A stretch of DNA of 64,000 nucleotides from Bog-473 sp963791995 (GTDB lineage Bacteria > Actinomycetota > Acidimicrobiia > Acidimicrobiales > RAAP-2): the NCBI GenBank assembly GCA_963791995.1, contig CAWBUQ010000004.1:310001-374000 (forward strand), read 5' to 3'. Each line of letters starts with the position of its first letter. Position 1 is the stretch's first letter. The position numbers and the translations under genes were made by a program. This document shows positions 28,734-38,047 of the stretch, piece after piece. The notes under the pieces were generated by a model. The model did no database searches and was not told the origin of the DNA. It worked only from the letters and a program-made list of their open reading frames with translations.

Positions 28734-29861
28734 CGGTCCTCACCGAGGTCGAGGACGCGCCGGGCGATGATGTTGCGCTGGATCTCGGCGCTGCCTCCGT
28801 AGATGCTGGCGGCGCACGCATAGAGGAACTCGGCCCGCCAGTGCGCGCTGGCGGGGTCGTCGCCCAGGACGATGTCGGTCCCCGAGCGCGTCCCCGGCCA
28901 GGTCGAAGAGGGCCTGCTCCGCCGTGGCGACCAGCACCTTGTCGACCGAGGTCTCGGCCCCGAGGTGTTCGCCCGCCGCGAGCCGGTGCTGCGTGGCACG
29001 CGATCGTGCCCGGAAGGCCCAGAGCAGCTCGGTGATCGCGCCCACTTCGCCCGGGTCGAGGGTCCCCGCCGGCGCGCGCTGCACCAGCTGGCCGAGCCGC
29101 CGTTGCAAGAAGGCGGCACGCTGCCAGAGCGCGGTGCTGCGCTCGAAGGGCAGCAGGTCCATGGCAATGGACCAGCCCCGGTCGACTTCGCCGAGCAACC
29201 GCTCTGCGGGGACGGCGACGCGGTCGAAGAACACCTCGCAGAACTCCTCGACGCCGTGCATCGTCTCGATGGGTCGCACCGTGATGCCCGGGCTGTCCAT
29301 GTCCACGAAGAGAGCGGTGATGCCTCGATGAGCGGAGTCCGCCGCACCGGTCCGGGTGAGGAGCACGCAGCGCTCCGCGAGTTGCGCCAGGCTCGTCCAG
29401 ACCTTTTGGCCCGTCACCTCCCACCCGCTTTCGGTGCGCACGGCGCGGCAGGAGAGCGACGCCAGGTTGCTGCCGGTGCCCGGCTCCGAGAACCCCTGGC
29501 ACCAGGTCTCGTCGCCCCGCAACACGAGCGGGACCATTTCGGCCGCGAGGGCCGGCGGCGCGTAGTCGAGCATCGTCGGCACCAAGAACTCGGGCAGCGT
29601 GTAGAGGCCGGCCTCAATGAGATCGCGTGCGGTGAGCGCTTCGGCGAGGTAGGCCCGCAACAGGTTGGAGCCACCGAGGCCGCCCACTCGTTCGGGCCAC
29701 CCCAGGCGGGCCCAGCCGGCGTCGAACGTCAGCCTGCGCACCTTGTTCAGCTGACGCAGCTGCTCGTCCAACGTGCCGATGCCCTCGAACGCCGGCACGA
29801 GCGCGTCGGCCTGTTCGTCCAGCCAGCCGTCGACGGCGACCCTGTACTCGGCAAGCTCCAC
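28730..29861 (-). CDS. Acyl-CoA dehydrogenase, large subunit of a pair (frameshifted)
   Basis: About 377 residues. Motifs are FDAGWARLGWPERVGGLGG, ETWCQGFSEPGTGSNLA, GQKVWTSLAQLAERCVLL, GVEEFCEVFFDRVAVPAE and YGGSAEIQRNIIARRVLD. These are the FAD loop, substrate loop and C-terminal dimer contact of an active acyl-CoA dehydrogenase. GTG 29861 is the probable start. One break near 28888. Together with the smaller protein downstream it forms the second of three such pairs in the window. Confidence 0.85.
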
Positions 29862-29881
29862 AACAGTGCGGGCCGGGTGCG

Positions 29882-30322
29882 CTACCCGGCCGGGTCCGTG
29901 CTCGGCGCGGGCCGGGTGGGATCGTGGGCCCTGCCCGAGTCGCGCGACCCGTTCCGGCGCAGGAACGTCATGGCCCGAGTATGCAACCGCCACCCCTGCT
30001 CGGTCCGCCGGTAGGAGTCGCTGTACCAGCCGATGCGCATGTGGTGGGTCGTCTGGTCGATGAAGCAGAGCGTCTGCGAGCCGGTGCCGGTATCGCCCGC
30101 AATGTGCAGGACCGGTGTGCCGGTCAGGAAGAGGCCCTTGGGTGCGGCAGCCACCAAGGTGGGGAAGTCGTGCAGGCCGTACGTGGCGCCGAAGGCGCTG
30201 TAGGTGCCGTCGGGCGTGAAGACGGCGATCACCTCGTCGATGTCGTCCTTGGTCATCCCGACGGCATACCGGGCGAGCAGTTGCTCGATCTCCACGATGT
30301 CCGCCAGCAGCGCCTGCTCCAT
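29882..30322 (-). CDS. SnoaL/NTF2-like fold protein
   Basis: A 146-residue protein with the cone-shaped NTF2-like pattern: IEQLLARYAVGMTKDDIDEV, FTPDGTYSAFGATYGL, HIAGDTGTGSQTLCFIDQ and DSYRRTEQGWRLHTR. In catabolic clusters such proteins serve as small isomerases, hydratases or oxygenase helper subunits. It is the first gene of the minus-strand group with the acyl-CoA dehydrogenase pair and ends 20 bases before the GTG of the next gene. Intact. Confidence 0.82.
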   Translation of the reverse strand: MEQALLADIVEIEQLLARYAVGMTKDDIDEVIAVFTPDGTYSAFGATYGLHDFPTLVAAAPKGLFLTGTPVLHIAGDTGTGSQTLCFIDQTTHHMRIGWYSDSYRRTEQGWRLHTRAMTFLRRNGSRDSGRAHDPTRPAPSTDPAG

Positions 30323-30385
30323 CCCCTGTCACTCCTCGACTCGCGCCCGGACATCGCACCGTCGTCGTCGTGCGACTGCCCGAAC

Positions 30386-30508
30386 GATAACAGCATTCTC
30401 TCGATGCGTAAGTGTGCGTGCACACCGTACGGGAGACGGGCGGCCACCTGAAACGACCCTGCAGATTTTCTTCCCCGGCGCCTGAAGCTCGGGGAGAAGA
30501 ATGCTCTC
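30386..30508. promoter_or_regulatory. Divergent promoter region with two GAGA-type sites
   Basis: The 215-base gap between the SnoaL-like gene and the TetR gene is AT-richer than its surroundings. It holds GATAACAGCATTCTCTCG at 30386-30403 and GAGAAGAATGCTCTC at 30494-30508. Read on the minus strand the first contains GAGAGAATGCTGTTATC, so both share GAATGCT next to GAGA. The second ends 29 bases before the TetR ATG, a good autoregulation position. Confidence 0.4.
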
Positions 30509-30537
30509 GAAAAGGGAAAGGCATCTACACTGGCCCG

Positions 30538-31251
30538 ATGCCTGCCGACAGCCCAGCGACCCCGACCAGCGCCGACGCGCCGCTGCGGCGCCGTGACCTG
30601 GCGGTGGCCCGCTCGCTCGACTCGGCCCGGGTGAGGAGCGAGGGCCGGGTCCAGCGTTTCATCGATGCCGGGTTCGAGCTCCTCGGGAACGCCGAATCCG
30701 GCAAGGAGTTCACCGTCCAAGAGGTCGTCGACCGGTCAGGGCAGTCCCTGCGCAGCTTCTATCAGTACTTCGCCGGGAAGCACGAACTCCTGCTGGCGCT
30801 GTTCGACGAGGCCATCCGTTCTACGGCCGACCGCCTCGAGGAGCAGATCGCCAAGGAGGACGGCGCACTCGAGCGCCTGCACTGTTTCGTCGTGGAGTAC
30901 TACCGCTCGTGCCTTCCTGCGCCCAAGGGTCGCGTGTCGAAGAACAACGCGACCCCGGTCCTGGCGGAATTCAGCCACGAGCTCCTCACGAGCAACCAGG
31001 ACGAGGCGGCGCGCGCCTTCGTCCCCCTGGTGACCCTCTTGACCACGTTGCTCGGCGACGCCGTGAAGGCAGGGGTGGTCCGCCGGGGCCTCGAGCGAGA
31101 GGACGCGGCCGGCATGGTCCTCTCGACGATCATGTTCAACGCGGCGTACGGGCCGACGATCAGTGGCACGCAGCCTCGCGACAGCGGCGAGGCGGCCAAG
31201 CGGATCTGGGAATTCGTCTCGGCCGGCATCCTCACCGACGCCGAGGGCTGA
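30538..31251 (+). CDS. TetR-family transcriptional regulator
   Basis: A 237-residue regulator. The DNA-binding part reads RVQRFIDAGFELLGNAESG, KEFTVQEVVDRSGQSLRSF and YQYFAGKHELLLALF. The C-terminal domain includes LAEFSHELLTSNQDEAARA. ATG 30538 gives a basic N-terminal arm. The gene is intact and divergent from the SnoaL-acyl-CoA dehydrogenase group, which it most likely controls together with itself; the paired sites at 30386-30508 are the candidate operators. Confidence 0.9.
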   Translation: MPADSPATPTSADAPLRRRDLAVARSLDSARVRSEGRVQRFIDAGFELLGNAESGKEFTVQEVVDRSGQSLRSFYQYFAGKHELLLALFDEAIRSTADRLEEQIAKEDGALERLHCFVVEYYRSCLPAPKGRVSKNNATPVLAEFSHELLTSNQDEAARAFVPLVTLLTTLLGDAVKAGVVRRGLEREDAAGMVLSTIMFNAAYGPTISGTQPRDSGEAAKRIWEFVSAGILTDAEG

Positions 31252-31259
31252 CGCCGTCC

Positions 31260-31279
31260 GTGCCGGCTCCCGCCGGCAC
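31260..31279. terminator. Hairpin between convergent genes
   Basis: GTGCCGGC-TCCC-GCCGGCAC is a perfect 8-base-pair stem with a 4-base loop, placed exactly between the TetR stop at 31251 and the oxidoreductase stop at 31282. Strong stem, no U-tract, so it could be a bidirectional terminator of the kind seen in GC-rich genomes. Confidence 0.6.
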
Positions 31280-31281
31280 GT

Positions 31282-32247
31282 TCAGCCGAGGTGGCGCAGC
31301 GCCGGTGCCACCGAGGCCAAGAACTCGCGCGTCCGCTCCGCCGACGCCTTGATCTCCTCTCGACCCTCGCCGAGCGGCACGATGCGCACGTTGAGATCGG
31401 TCACGCCGGCATCGGCGAAGCTGCGCAGCCGCTTCTCCATGGCCGCCTCGCTCCCGCAGATCAGGACGTCGCCGATGCTCCGGGCATCGCCGTGTTCCAT
31501 CAGGCGCACGTAGTTCGGCGAGGCCACGACCTCGCTGAGCGTCCTGTTGGTCCGCTCCACCGCAGCCTCGACCTGATCCTCCGTGCACAGGCAGACCGGT
31601 ACGCCTGCCATCACACGCGGCGCCGGACGCCCGGCTTCCTGCGCCGCCTCGGTGATGGTGGGGACCACGTGGGAAGCGATGGTGCGCTCGTCGGCCAGCC
31701 AGAGCACGGTCCCGGCGGCGCGGGCACCGGCCAGGCGCAGCATGACCGGTCCGAGGGCGGCGATCATCACCGGTGTCGGCGTGATGTCGGTGATGTCGAG
31801 CGGCTGGCGGATCGTGAACAGCTCGTTGTCCACCTCGACGAGCCCGGGGCCGCGCAGCGCCTGGTCGAGGACGTCGAGGGTGCAACGCATGGCGGTCGCC
31901 TGCCGCTGGTAGGGGAGACCGAGCATGTCGTGGATGATCCAGTGATGCGAGACGCCGATCCCGAGGGTGAAGCGTCCTTCACACACGGCCTGGGCCGACA
32001 GCGCCTGCTGCGCCAGCACGACCGGGTGACGGGGCTGGATCGGCACGACCGAGGTCCCCACCTCCACCCGCGAGGTCGCCGTCCCCATGAGGGTGACCGC
32101 GGTCATGACGTCGATCTCGTCGGGGATCTGGGGTGTCCACACGGTGTCCAGCCCGGCCTCGTCGGCCCAGCGTGCGTCGGCTTGCAGCTTCTCCACCTTG
32201 GTGGCGTAACGCCCCCGGTCGGCGCTCACCTGCAGACCCATGCGCAT
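31282..32247 (-). CDS. LLM-class F420-dependent oxidoreductase
   Basis: A 321-residue luciferase-like TIM-barrel protein. It reads MRMGLQVSADRGRYATKV, WADEAGLDTVWTPQIPDE, TSVVPIQPRHPVVLAQQAL and RFTLGIGVSHHWIIHDMLG. The GIGVSHHW segment and the length place it among actinobacterial F420-dependent reductases rather than FMN monooxygenases. It should use reduced F420 to reduce or oxidise an alcohol, aldehyde or enone. Intact. An AAAGGAG ribosome site precedes the ATG. Confidence 0.88.
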   Translation of the reverse strand: MRMGLQVSADRGRYATKVEKLQADARWADEAGLDTVWTPQIPDEIDVMTAVTLMGTATSRVEVGTSVVPIQPRHPVVLAQQALSAQAVCEGRFTLGIGVSHHWIIHDMLGLPYQRQATAMRCTLDVLDQALRGPGLVEVDNELFTIRQPLDITDITPTPVMIAALGPVMLRLAGARAAGTVLWLADERTIASHVVPTITEAAQEAGRPAPRVMAGVPVCLCTEDQVEAAVERTNRTLSEVVASPNYVRLMEHGDARSIGDVLICGSEAAMEKRLRSFADAGVTDLNVRIVPLGEGREEIKASAERTREFLASVAPALRHLG

Positions 32248-32278
32248 GCCGGGCTCCTTTCAGTCCAGCTTCCGGAGC

Positions 32279-32362
32279 GGAAACAATGCTCTCTTTTACG
32301 GAAAAGTCTACTCTCGATTCGCGCTAGGCACCCTTGACGGGATTGTGCATCGCCCCTAACAT
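32279..32362 (+). promoter_or_regulatory. Divergent promoter with GAGA-type site and sigma70-like boxes
   Basis: GGAAACAATGCTCTC at 32279-32293 shares AATGCTCTC with the site upstream of the TetR gene at 30494-30508. CTTTT-ACGG-AAAAG at 32293-32306 is a small inverted repeat. Further on, TTGACG at 32334-32339 and TAACAT at 32357-32362 are separated by exactly 17 bases, a near-ideal promoter reading toward the SDR operon. No gene lies in 32363-32490. Confidence 0.5.
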
Positions 32363-32490
32363 TCGGCCACTCTACCGGCACGATTTCGCGCGGAGCGGGC
32401 CGGCGAGCGGCCGCGAGCGCGGAGCTGCACACGGCCGGCGATCGCATCGCGGCCGGGCCTGGACCGTGCTCCGCTGGGGAGGCTGCAGTT

Positions 32491-33270
32491 GTGGGTGCCG
32501 AGCAAGCGAGTGCGCCGCAGGCGAGCCGGGTGGCCGTGGTCACCGGCGGGGGGTCCGGCATGGGGGCCGCCATCTGCCAGCACTTGGCCGCCCAGGGGCA
32601 CCGGGTCGCCGTGCTCGACGTGAACGGCGGCGTCGGCCGACCAGGTGGTCAAGGAGATCGAAGCCGACGGTGCCGGCGCGTTGGCAGCGGCCGTCGACGT
32701 CAGCGATCGCGTTGGGGTCGACGCCGCGCTGGACCGCGTGCGCACGACGCTGGGGCCGGTCGAGATCCTCGTGACCAGCGCGGGCATCGAGGGTTTCGTG
32801 GAGTTCCTCGATATCAGTCCCGAGGCCTGGGACCGCATGATGGCGGTCAATTTGAGCGGAACCTTCCACTGCGTCCAGGCCGCGGTGCCCGACATGGTCG
32901 TCGCGCGGATGGGGTCGCATCGTCACGATCTCGTCGTCCTCGGCGCAGTCGGGTACCCGGCGCATGGCCCACTACGTCGCCTCGAAGGGCGGCGTCATCG
33001 CATTGACCAAGGCACTGGCGCTCGACCTTGCCCCCCATGGGATCACGGTGAACACCATCCCGCCCGGTGCCATCGACACCCCGATGATGCGCCGGCCCAT
33101 GGAGACCGGCGCGATGCCGAGTGTCGATCAGGTGATCCTGGCCGCGGGCACCCCTCGGGAGGCTCGGCACGCCCGACGACATTGCCGCGGCCTGTGCCTT
33201 CTTGTGCTCGGAGGAGGCCGGCTACATCACCGGCCAGCAGATCAACGTGAACGGCGCCTGGTACCTGTGA
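32491..33270 (+). CDS. SDR-family oxidoreductase (frameshifted)
   Basis: About 255 residues. Cofactor loop VVTGGGSGMGAAICQHLA, then VTSAGIEGFVEFLDISPEA, IVTISSSSAQSG, the catalytic HYVASKGGVIALTKALALD and YITGQQINVNGAWYL. GTG 32491 is the likely start. Breaks near 32635, 32915 and 33165. It is a paralogue of the SDR at 38044-38798: both have VTSAGIE and MAHYVASKGGVI. First gene of a nine-gene run; stop overlaps the next GTG. Confidence 0.87.
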
Positions 33271-34119
33271 GCACCTTGGCCACGAAGCAACTCGAAGCCA
33301 CCATCGGCGCCGAGGTGCTCGGCGTGGACCGAGCGCAACTCATGGGTGACGACACGCTGCCGGCCGCCGTCATGACTGCGCTCGAGGAAAACGGCGTCCT
33401 CGTCTTCCGCGAACTGCACATCGGCGACGAGACCCAGGTCGAGTTCTCCAAGCGCCTCGACGACGTGGGGAAGCACACCCCTGCGCCGGCGCCCAGCATC
33501 TACAACGTGACGCTCGATCCGGCCAAGACCGCGACGGCGCCCTATCTGCTGGGCACCTTCTACTGGCACATCGACGGAGCGCAGGACGAGGTCCCGACGA
33601 AGGCCACGATGCTCAGCGCGCACGTCATCTCCTCGCACGGCGGCGAGACCGAGTTCGCCAGCACCTACGCGGCCTACGACGGACTGACCGACGAGGAGAA
33701 GGAGCGCTTCGAAGGGTTGCGCGTCCTGCACACCTTCGAAGCCTCACAACGCCTCGTGCAGCCCGACCCCACGCCCGACGAGCTGGCTGGTTGGCGCGAG
33801 CGCCCCGATCGCGAGCATCCGCTGGTGTGGCAGCACCGCTCGGGTCGCCGTTCGCTGGTCATCGGCGCCACGTGCCGACCACGTCGTGGGCATGGACCGC
33901 GAAGAGGGCCAGGCGCTGCTCGGCGACCTGGTGACCCGGGCGACCGGCCCCGAGCGCGTCTACCGCCACGAATGGTCGGTGGGTGACCTCATCCTCTGGG
34001 ACAACACGGGCGTCATGCACCGGGTCCAGCCCTACGAAGCTTCGTCCGCCCGCGAGATGCACCGCACCACCATGAGCGGCGACGAGCCGATCCGTTCCAT
34101 CCGACAGGAGGCCCCGTGA
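33267..34119 (+). CDS. TauD/TfdA-family Fe(II)/2-oxoglutarate dioxygenase (frameshifted)
   Basis: About 283 residues. The iron ligands are in FYWHIDGAQDE (H-x-D) and in DNTGVMHRVQPY, and the 2-oxoglutarate-binding arginine fits in AREMHRTTMSGD. It opens with LEATIGAEVLGVD and LEENGVLVFRELHI, standard for the family. It should hydroxylate a substrate with CO2 and succinate release. One break near 33872. GTG 33267 overlaps the SDR stop by 4 bases and its own stop overlaps the following GTG by 4. Confidence 0.88.
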
Positions 34120-35372
34120 GCGAGACGACCATTGTGCGAGCCGACCGCTGGCTCGACGTCGAGAGCGGCGCAGTGCGTTCGCCGGCCGTCATCGTCGTGG
34201 ACGGGAACCACATCGTGGCGGTGAACCCGGGGTCGTCCGAGCTCCCCTGCACCGGACCGGGAGGTCGAACCTCGGCGACGTCACGCTCTTGCCCGGCCTC
34301 ATGGACATGGAGCTCAACATGCTCATCGGTGGGCCCGGAGGCCCCGACGGGCTGCCCGACCCGATGCACGGGGTGAAGGATTCGCCCGTGTACCGGACCC
34401 TGCGCGGCGCGGTGAACTGCGCCACGACCCTGATGGCCGGCTTCACGACGGTGCGGAACCTGGGACTGATGGTCTACACGGCCGGCTTCCTGCTCGACGT
34501 CGATCTGGCCAAGGCCGTCGACAACGGCTGGTTCCCCGGGCCACGCATCTTTCCGGCCGGCCACGCCATCACGCCGACCGGCGGCCACCTCGACCCCACG
34601 ATGTTCCAGGGGTTGGCGCCCGGGATCATGCCCCAGAGCGTCGAACAGGGGATCGCCAACGGGGTGCCCGAGGTGCGCAAGGCAGTGCGCTACCAGATCA
34701 AGTACGGCGCAAGGCTGATCAAGATCTCGGCGTCGGGCGGTGTCATGTCGTTCTCCAGCGCGGCCGGCTGCCAGCAGTACTCCGACGAGGAGCTGGCGGC
34801 CATCGTGGACGAGGCCCATCGCAACGGGCTCCGCGTGGCGGCGCACGCGCACGGCGACGCCGGCATCCGGGCCTGCATCCGGGCCGGGGTGGACTGCATC
34901 GAGCACGGCTCGCTGGCCACCGACGACACCGTGCAGCCTCATGGCCGAGACGGGCACCTTCCTCGTCGGCACCACCGCTCTGGCCGATCACATGGCGATC
35001 GATCGCATCCATCCGATCCTGCAGAAGAAGGCGGCCGAGATCTTCCCCCAGGCCCGTCGGATGTTCGGCAAGGCGCTCGCCGCACGGCGTGAAGATCGCC
35101 TGCGGCTCGGACGCGCCGGCCATCCCCCACGGCACGCAGGCCGACGAGCTGATCGCCATGGTCGACCGCGGCATGACGCCCGCTCCAGGCGCTCCAGGCC
35201 GCGACCATGACGAGCGCGGAGCTGATCGAGCGCGAGCACGACCTCGGCCGGCTGGCGCCGGGCTACCTGGCCGACGTCATCGCCGTGCCGGGGAATCCCT
35301 GCGAGGACATCACGGTCACCAAGGACGTGCGCTTCGTCATGAAGGACGGCCAGATCTACAAGGGCGTCGTGA
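34116..35372 (+). CDS. Amidohydrolase, imidazolonepropionase-like (frameshifted; HxH motif absent)
   Basis: About 415 residues. Typical parts are the N-terminal small domain, MAGFTTVRNLGLMVYTAGF, KYGARLIKISASGGVMSFS, GLRVAAHAHGDAGIRACIR and DCIEHGSLA, with CGSDAP and LAPGYLADVIAV near the end. The first metal motif, usually D-x-H-x-H, reads GLMDMELNMLIGG, so both histidines are replaced. Breaks near 34255, 34275, 34935, 35090 and 35190. The end is uncertain; TGA 35370-35372 is reached after one more shift. It may still bind one metal or act differently. Confidence 0.8.
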
Positions 35373-35778
35373 GTGCTCGGCCGGATCCATGCCGACGAGT
35401 CATCTCGCGAGCGACGCCGGCGCGGCGCCATGCGACGCGCCATGCTCGGTGACGACTACGTCGATGCCCAGGCTGCCGACCCGAATCCGGCCATGGGGGA
35501 GTTCGGGGACTACATCACGTCGATGGCCTGGGGCGTCTGGGCCCGCGGCGGCGCCGCTGACAACCCGGGACCGCAGCCTCCTCGTCCTGGCCATGACCGC
35601 TGCGCTCGGTCGCATGGAGGAGTTCCGGCTGCACGCCGGCGCCAAGGACCGCACCGGCGTCACCGACGCCGAGCTCGACGAGTTGTTGTTCCAGATCGCC
35701 GCCTACTGCGGGGCACCCGCCGGCAACGCGGCGAAACGGGCGCTCCAGGCGGTGCGAGCCGAGCAGGAGAAGCACTGA
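35373..35778 (+). CDS. Carboxymuconolactone decarboxylase family protein (frameshifted)
   Basis: About 135 residues: RRAMLGDDYVDAQAADPNPA, EFGDYITSMAWGVWARGG and LTTRDRSLLVLAMTAALGR, then EEFRLHAGAKDRTGVTDA and LFQIAAYCGAPAGNAAKRA. This is the gamma-CMD type: GxxxxRxR, E-x-x-x-H and Y-C-G-x-P motifs are all visible. It may lactone-isomerise or decarboxylate a product of the dioxygenase/amidohydrolase. GTG 35373 is the most upstream plausible start, right after the amidohydrolase stop; ATG 35430 is an alternative. One break near 35568. Confidence 0.83.
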
Positions 35779-35780
35779 CC

Positions 35781-36641
35781 ATGGCGACGGTCGGCGTGGT
35801 CGGTCTGGGCAATATGGGGAGTGCCCTGGCCGGCAACCTCGTCGAAGCGGGCCACGACGTCGTGGCCCACGACGTCGCCGGCGATGCCGGCAATCCCGAC
35901 GGTTCCGTGTTCGTCCGCGACCTGGCCGAGGTGGCGCGTCACGCCGACGATCATCGTCTGCAGCCTGCCCGACGGTGCCGCATCCGAACTGGTGGCGCGG
36001 ACCATCGCTTCGTTCGAGCGCAGGCGCACCACACACATCGTCGACACCTCGACGATCGGCGTCGCCACCGCCCGGGTCAACGACCAGCACCTCTCGGCGG
36101 CCGGAGTCGGCTACGTCGACGCCCCGGTCTCGGGCGGCGTTGCCGGCGCCCGGGCGCGGACACTCTCGGTGATGTACGCCGGCGTCCGACGCCGGTGTGC
36201 GACGCCGTCGCGCCGGTGCTGGCCGGTTTGAGCGACCGCCGCCGTCGCGTGGGTGGGCAGCCCGGCATGGCCCAGGCACTCAAGCTGGCGAACAATTTCC
36301 TCTCGGCGATCGGCGCTTGCGGCGACCAGCGAGGCGGTGGCCTTCGGCGTGTCGGTCGGACTCGACATGGCAACGATGCTCGAGGTGCTCAACGTGTCGA
36401 GCGGCCAGAGCCAGGCGACAACCGACAAGTTCCCCGACGCACGTGCTGACGGGTCGATACGCGGCCGGTTTCACCAATTCGTTGATGAGCAAGGACCTCG
36501 ACCTGTATCTGGGGGCCGTCGAGACCCAGGGTTCACCGTCGGTCATCGGGCGAGTCGACTGCTGCGATCTGGGAGCGCTTCGGCGACGCCGAGCCCGGTG
36601 CCGACTTCACGCGGATCTACCCGTTCGTCGAGGGGTCGTGA
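35781..36641 (+). CDS. 3-hydroxyisobutyrate dehydrogenase-like NAD(P) oxidoreductase (frameshifted)
   Basis: About 280 residues of the beta-hydroxyacid dehydrogenase family. Cofactor motif VGLGNMGSALAGNLVEAGHD, substrate loop VDAPVSGGVAGA, catalytic lysine in ALKLANNFLS. It oxidises a beta-hydroxyacid to a semialdehyde or ketoacid. Breaks near 35948, 36187, 36230, 36316, 36440 and 36550 are required. ATG 35781 follows the CMD stop by 2 bases. Ends just before the P450 promoter region. Confidence 0.82.
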
Positions 36642-36702
36642 TGTCCATCCCCGATGGCGTTGACCAGGTGCTCGGCGCCTGCTAAGCAGTCGCACAGCAT
36701 TG

Positions 36703-36720
36703 GCTGAGCAAGTGCTCAGC
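36703..36720. promoter_or_regulatory. Perfect 18-base inverted repeat upstream of P450
   Basis: GCTGAGCA-AG-TGCTCAGC has two perfect 8-base arms and a 2-base centre. It ends 29 bases before the P450 ATG. It is flanked on both sides by CAGCATTGG (36697-36705 and 36718-36726), a short direct repeat partly within the arms. A related half-site GCTAAGCA lies at about 36681-36688. Shape and place fit a TetR-family operator; the TetR at 38810 in the same run is the natural candidate. Confidence 0.65.
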
Positions 36721-36749
36721 ATTGGTGCGTGACCCGGAACGGAGCTGCC

Positions 36750-38047
36750 ATGGCCGACTACGACTCGGTCGATTTCTTCGCCGACGAGTCCCTGCTCGAA
36801 GACCCCTATCCCTACTTCGACCACCTGCGGTCGAAGTGCCCCGTCCTGCCGACGCCGCACCACGGGGTGGTCGCCGTGTCGGGCTACGAGGAGGCGTCGG
36901 AGGTCTACCTCAACACCGAGGACTTCTCCTCGTGCAACTCGGTCATCGGTCCCTTCGCCACGTTCCCGGTCCCCCTCGAGGGCGACGACGTGGCGTGCCG
37001 TGATCGACGGCTACCGCGACCAGCTGCCCATGTAGCGAGCACATGGTCACGATGGACCCGCCCGACCACACGCGCGAGCGGTCGCTGATCATGCGCCTCC
37101 TGACGCCGAAGCGGCTGAAGGAGAACGAGGCGTTCATGTGGGGCCTGGCCGACCGCCAGATCGACGAGTTCGTCGCCGACGGCCGCTGCGAGTTCATCAC
37201 GCGCCTACACCCAGCCCTTCGCCATGCTCGTCGTCGCCGACGTCCTCGGCGTGCCCGAAGCCGACCATCAGCGATTCCGCGAGGGCTTCGGGTTGAGCGG
37301 TTCACCCGGGCAAGATCGGAGCCGAGGGAAAGGGCATGAGCGGCAACGCGCTCGAACTGGCTCGACGACTGGTTCACCGCGTACATCGAGGACCGCCGAC
37401 GCGAGCCGCGGGGGGACGTCCTGACCGATCTCGCGCTCGGCGACGCTATCCCGACGGGTCGACGCCCGGACGTCGCCAACGTGGTGCGCACGGCGACGTT
37501 CCTCTTCGCCGCGGGTCAGGAGACGACGGCTCGTCTGCTCGGCAGTCGGTCTGAAGTATCTGTGCGAGTACCCCGAGCTCCAGGACGAGCTGCGGGCCCA
37601 TCCGCGACCGCGATCCCGGGCTTCATCGAAGAGGCGCTGCGGATCGAGAGCCCGGTCAAGGCGGACTTCCGCCTGGCCCGGCGCGCCACCTCGGTCGGCG
37701 GTGTCGACATTGCGGCCGGGACGCCGGTGATGCTGCTCAACGGCGCAGCCAATCGTGACCCGCGGCTGTTCGAGTGCCCGGCCGAGTTCCGGGTGGACCG
37801 GCCCAACGCCAAGGTCGCACATCGCCTTCGGGCGCGGTGCGCACTCGTGTCCCGGGAGGCCCATTGGCCCGCGTCGAAGGCCGCGTCAGCATCGAGCGCA
37901 TCCTCGACCGCATGCGCGACATCCGGCTCTCCGAGGAGCACCACGGGCCGCCCGACAGCCCGTCACTTCGACTACGAGCCCACCTGGGTCCTGCGTGGCC
38001 TCAGCAACCTGCACATCGAGTTCACCCCGGCCGAGGTGACCCGGTGA
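36750..38047 (+). CDS. Cytochrome P450 (frameshifted)
   Basis: About 420 residues. It begins MADYDSVDFFADESLLEDPY, has TMDPPDHTRERSLIMRLLTP, the I-helix LFAAGQETTARLLGS, K-helix FIEEALRIESPVKADFRLA and haem loop IAFGRGAHSCPGGPLAR with the cysteine ligand. Around nine single-base breaks are needed. It differs from the two other P450s in the window, which are close paralogues of each other. A [3Fe-4S] ferredoxin gene at the end of the same run is the likely electron donor. Confidence 0.85.

Noticed and set aside
36641..36685. A 14-codon open frame (MSIPDGVDQVLGAC) after the beta-hydroxyacid dehydrogenase
   Set aside because: Too short, no ribosome site of note, likely fortuitous.
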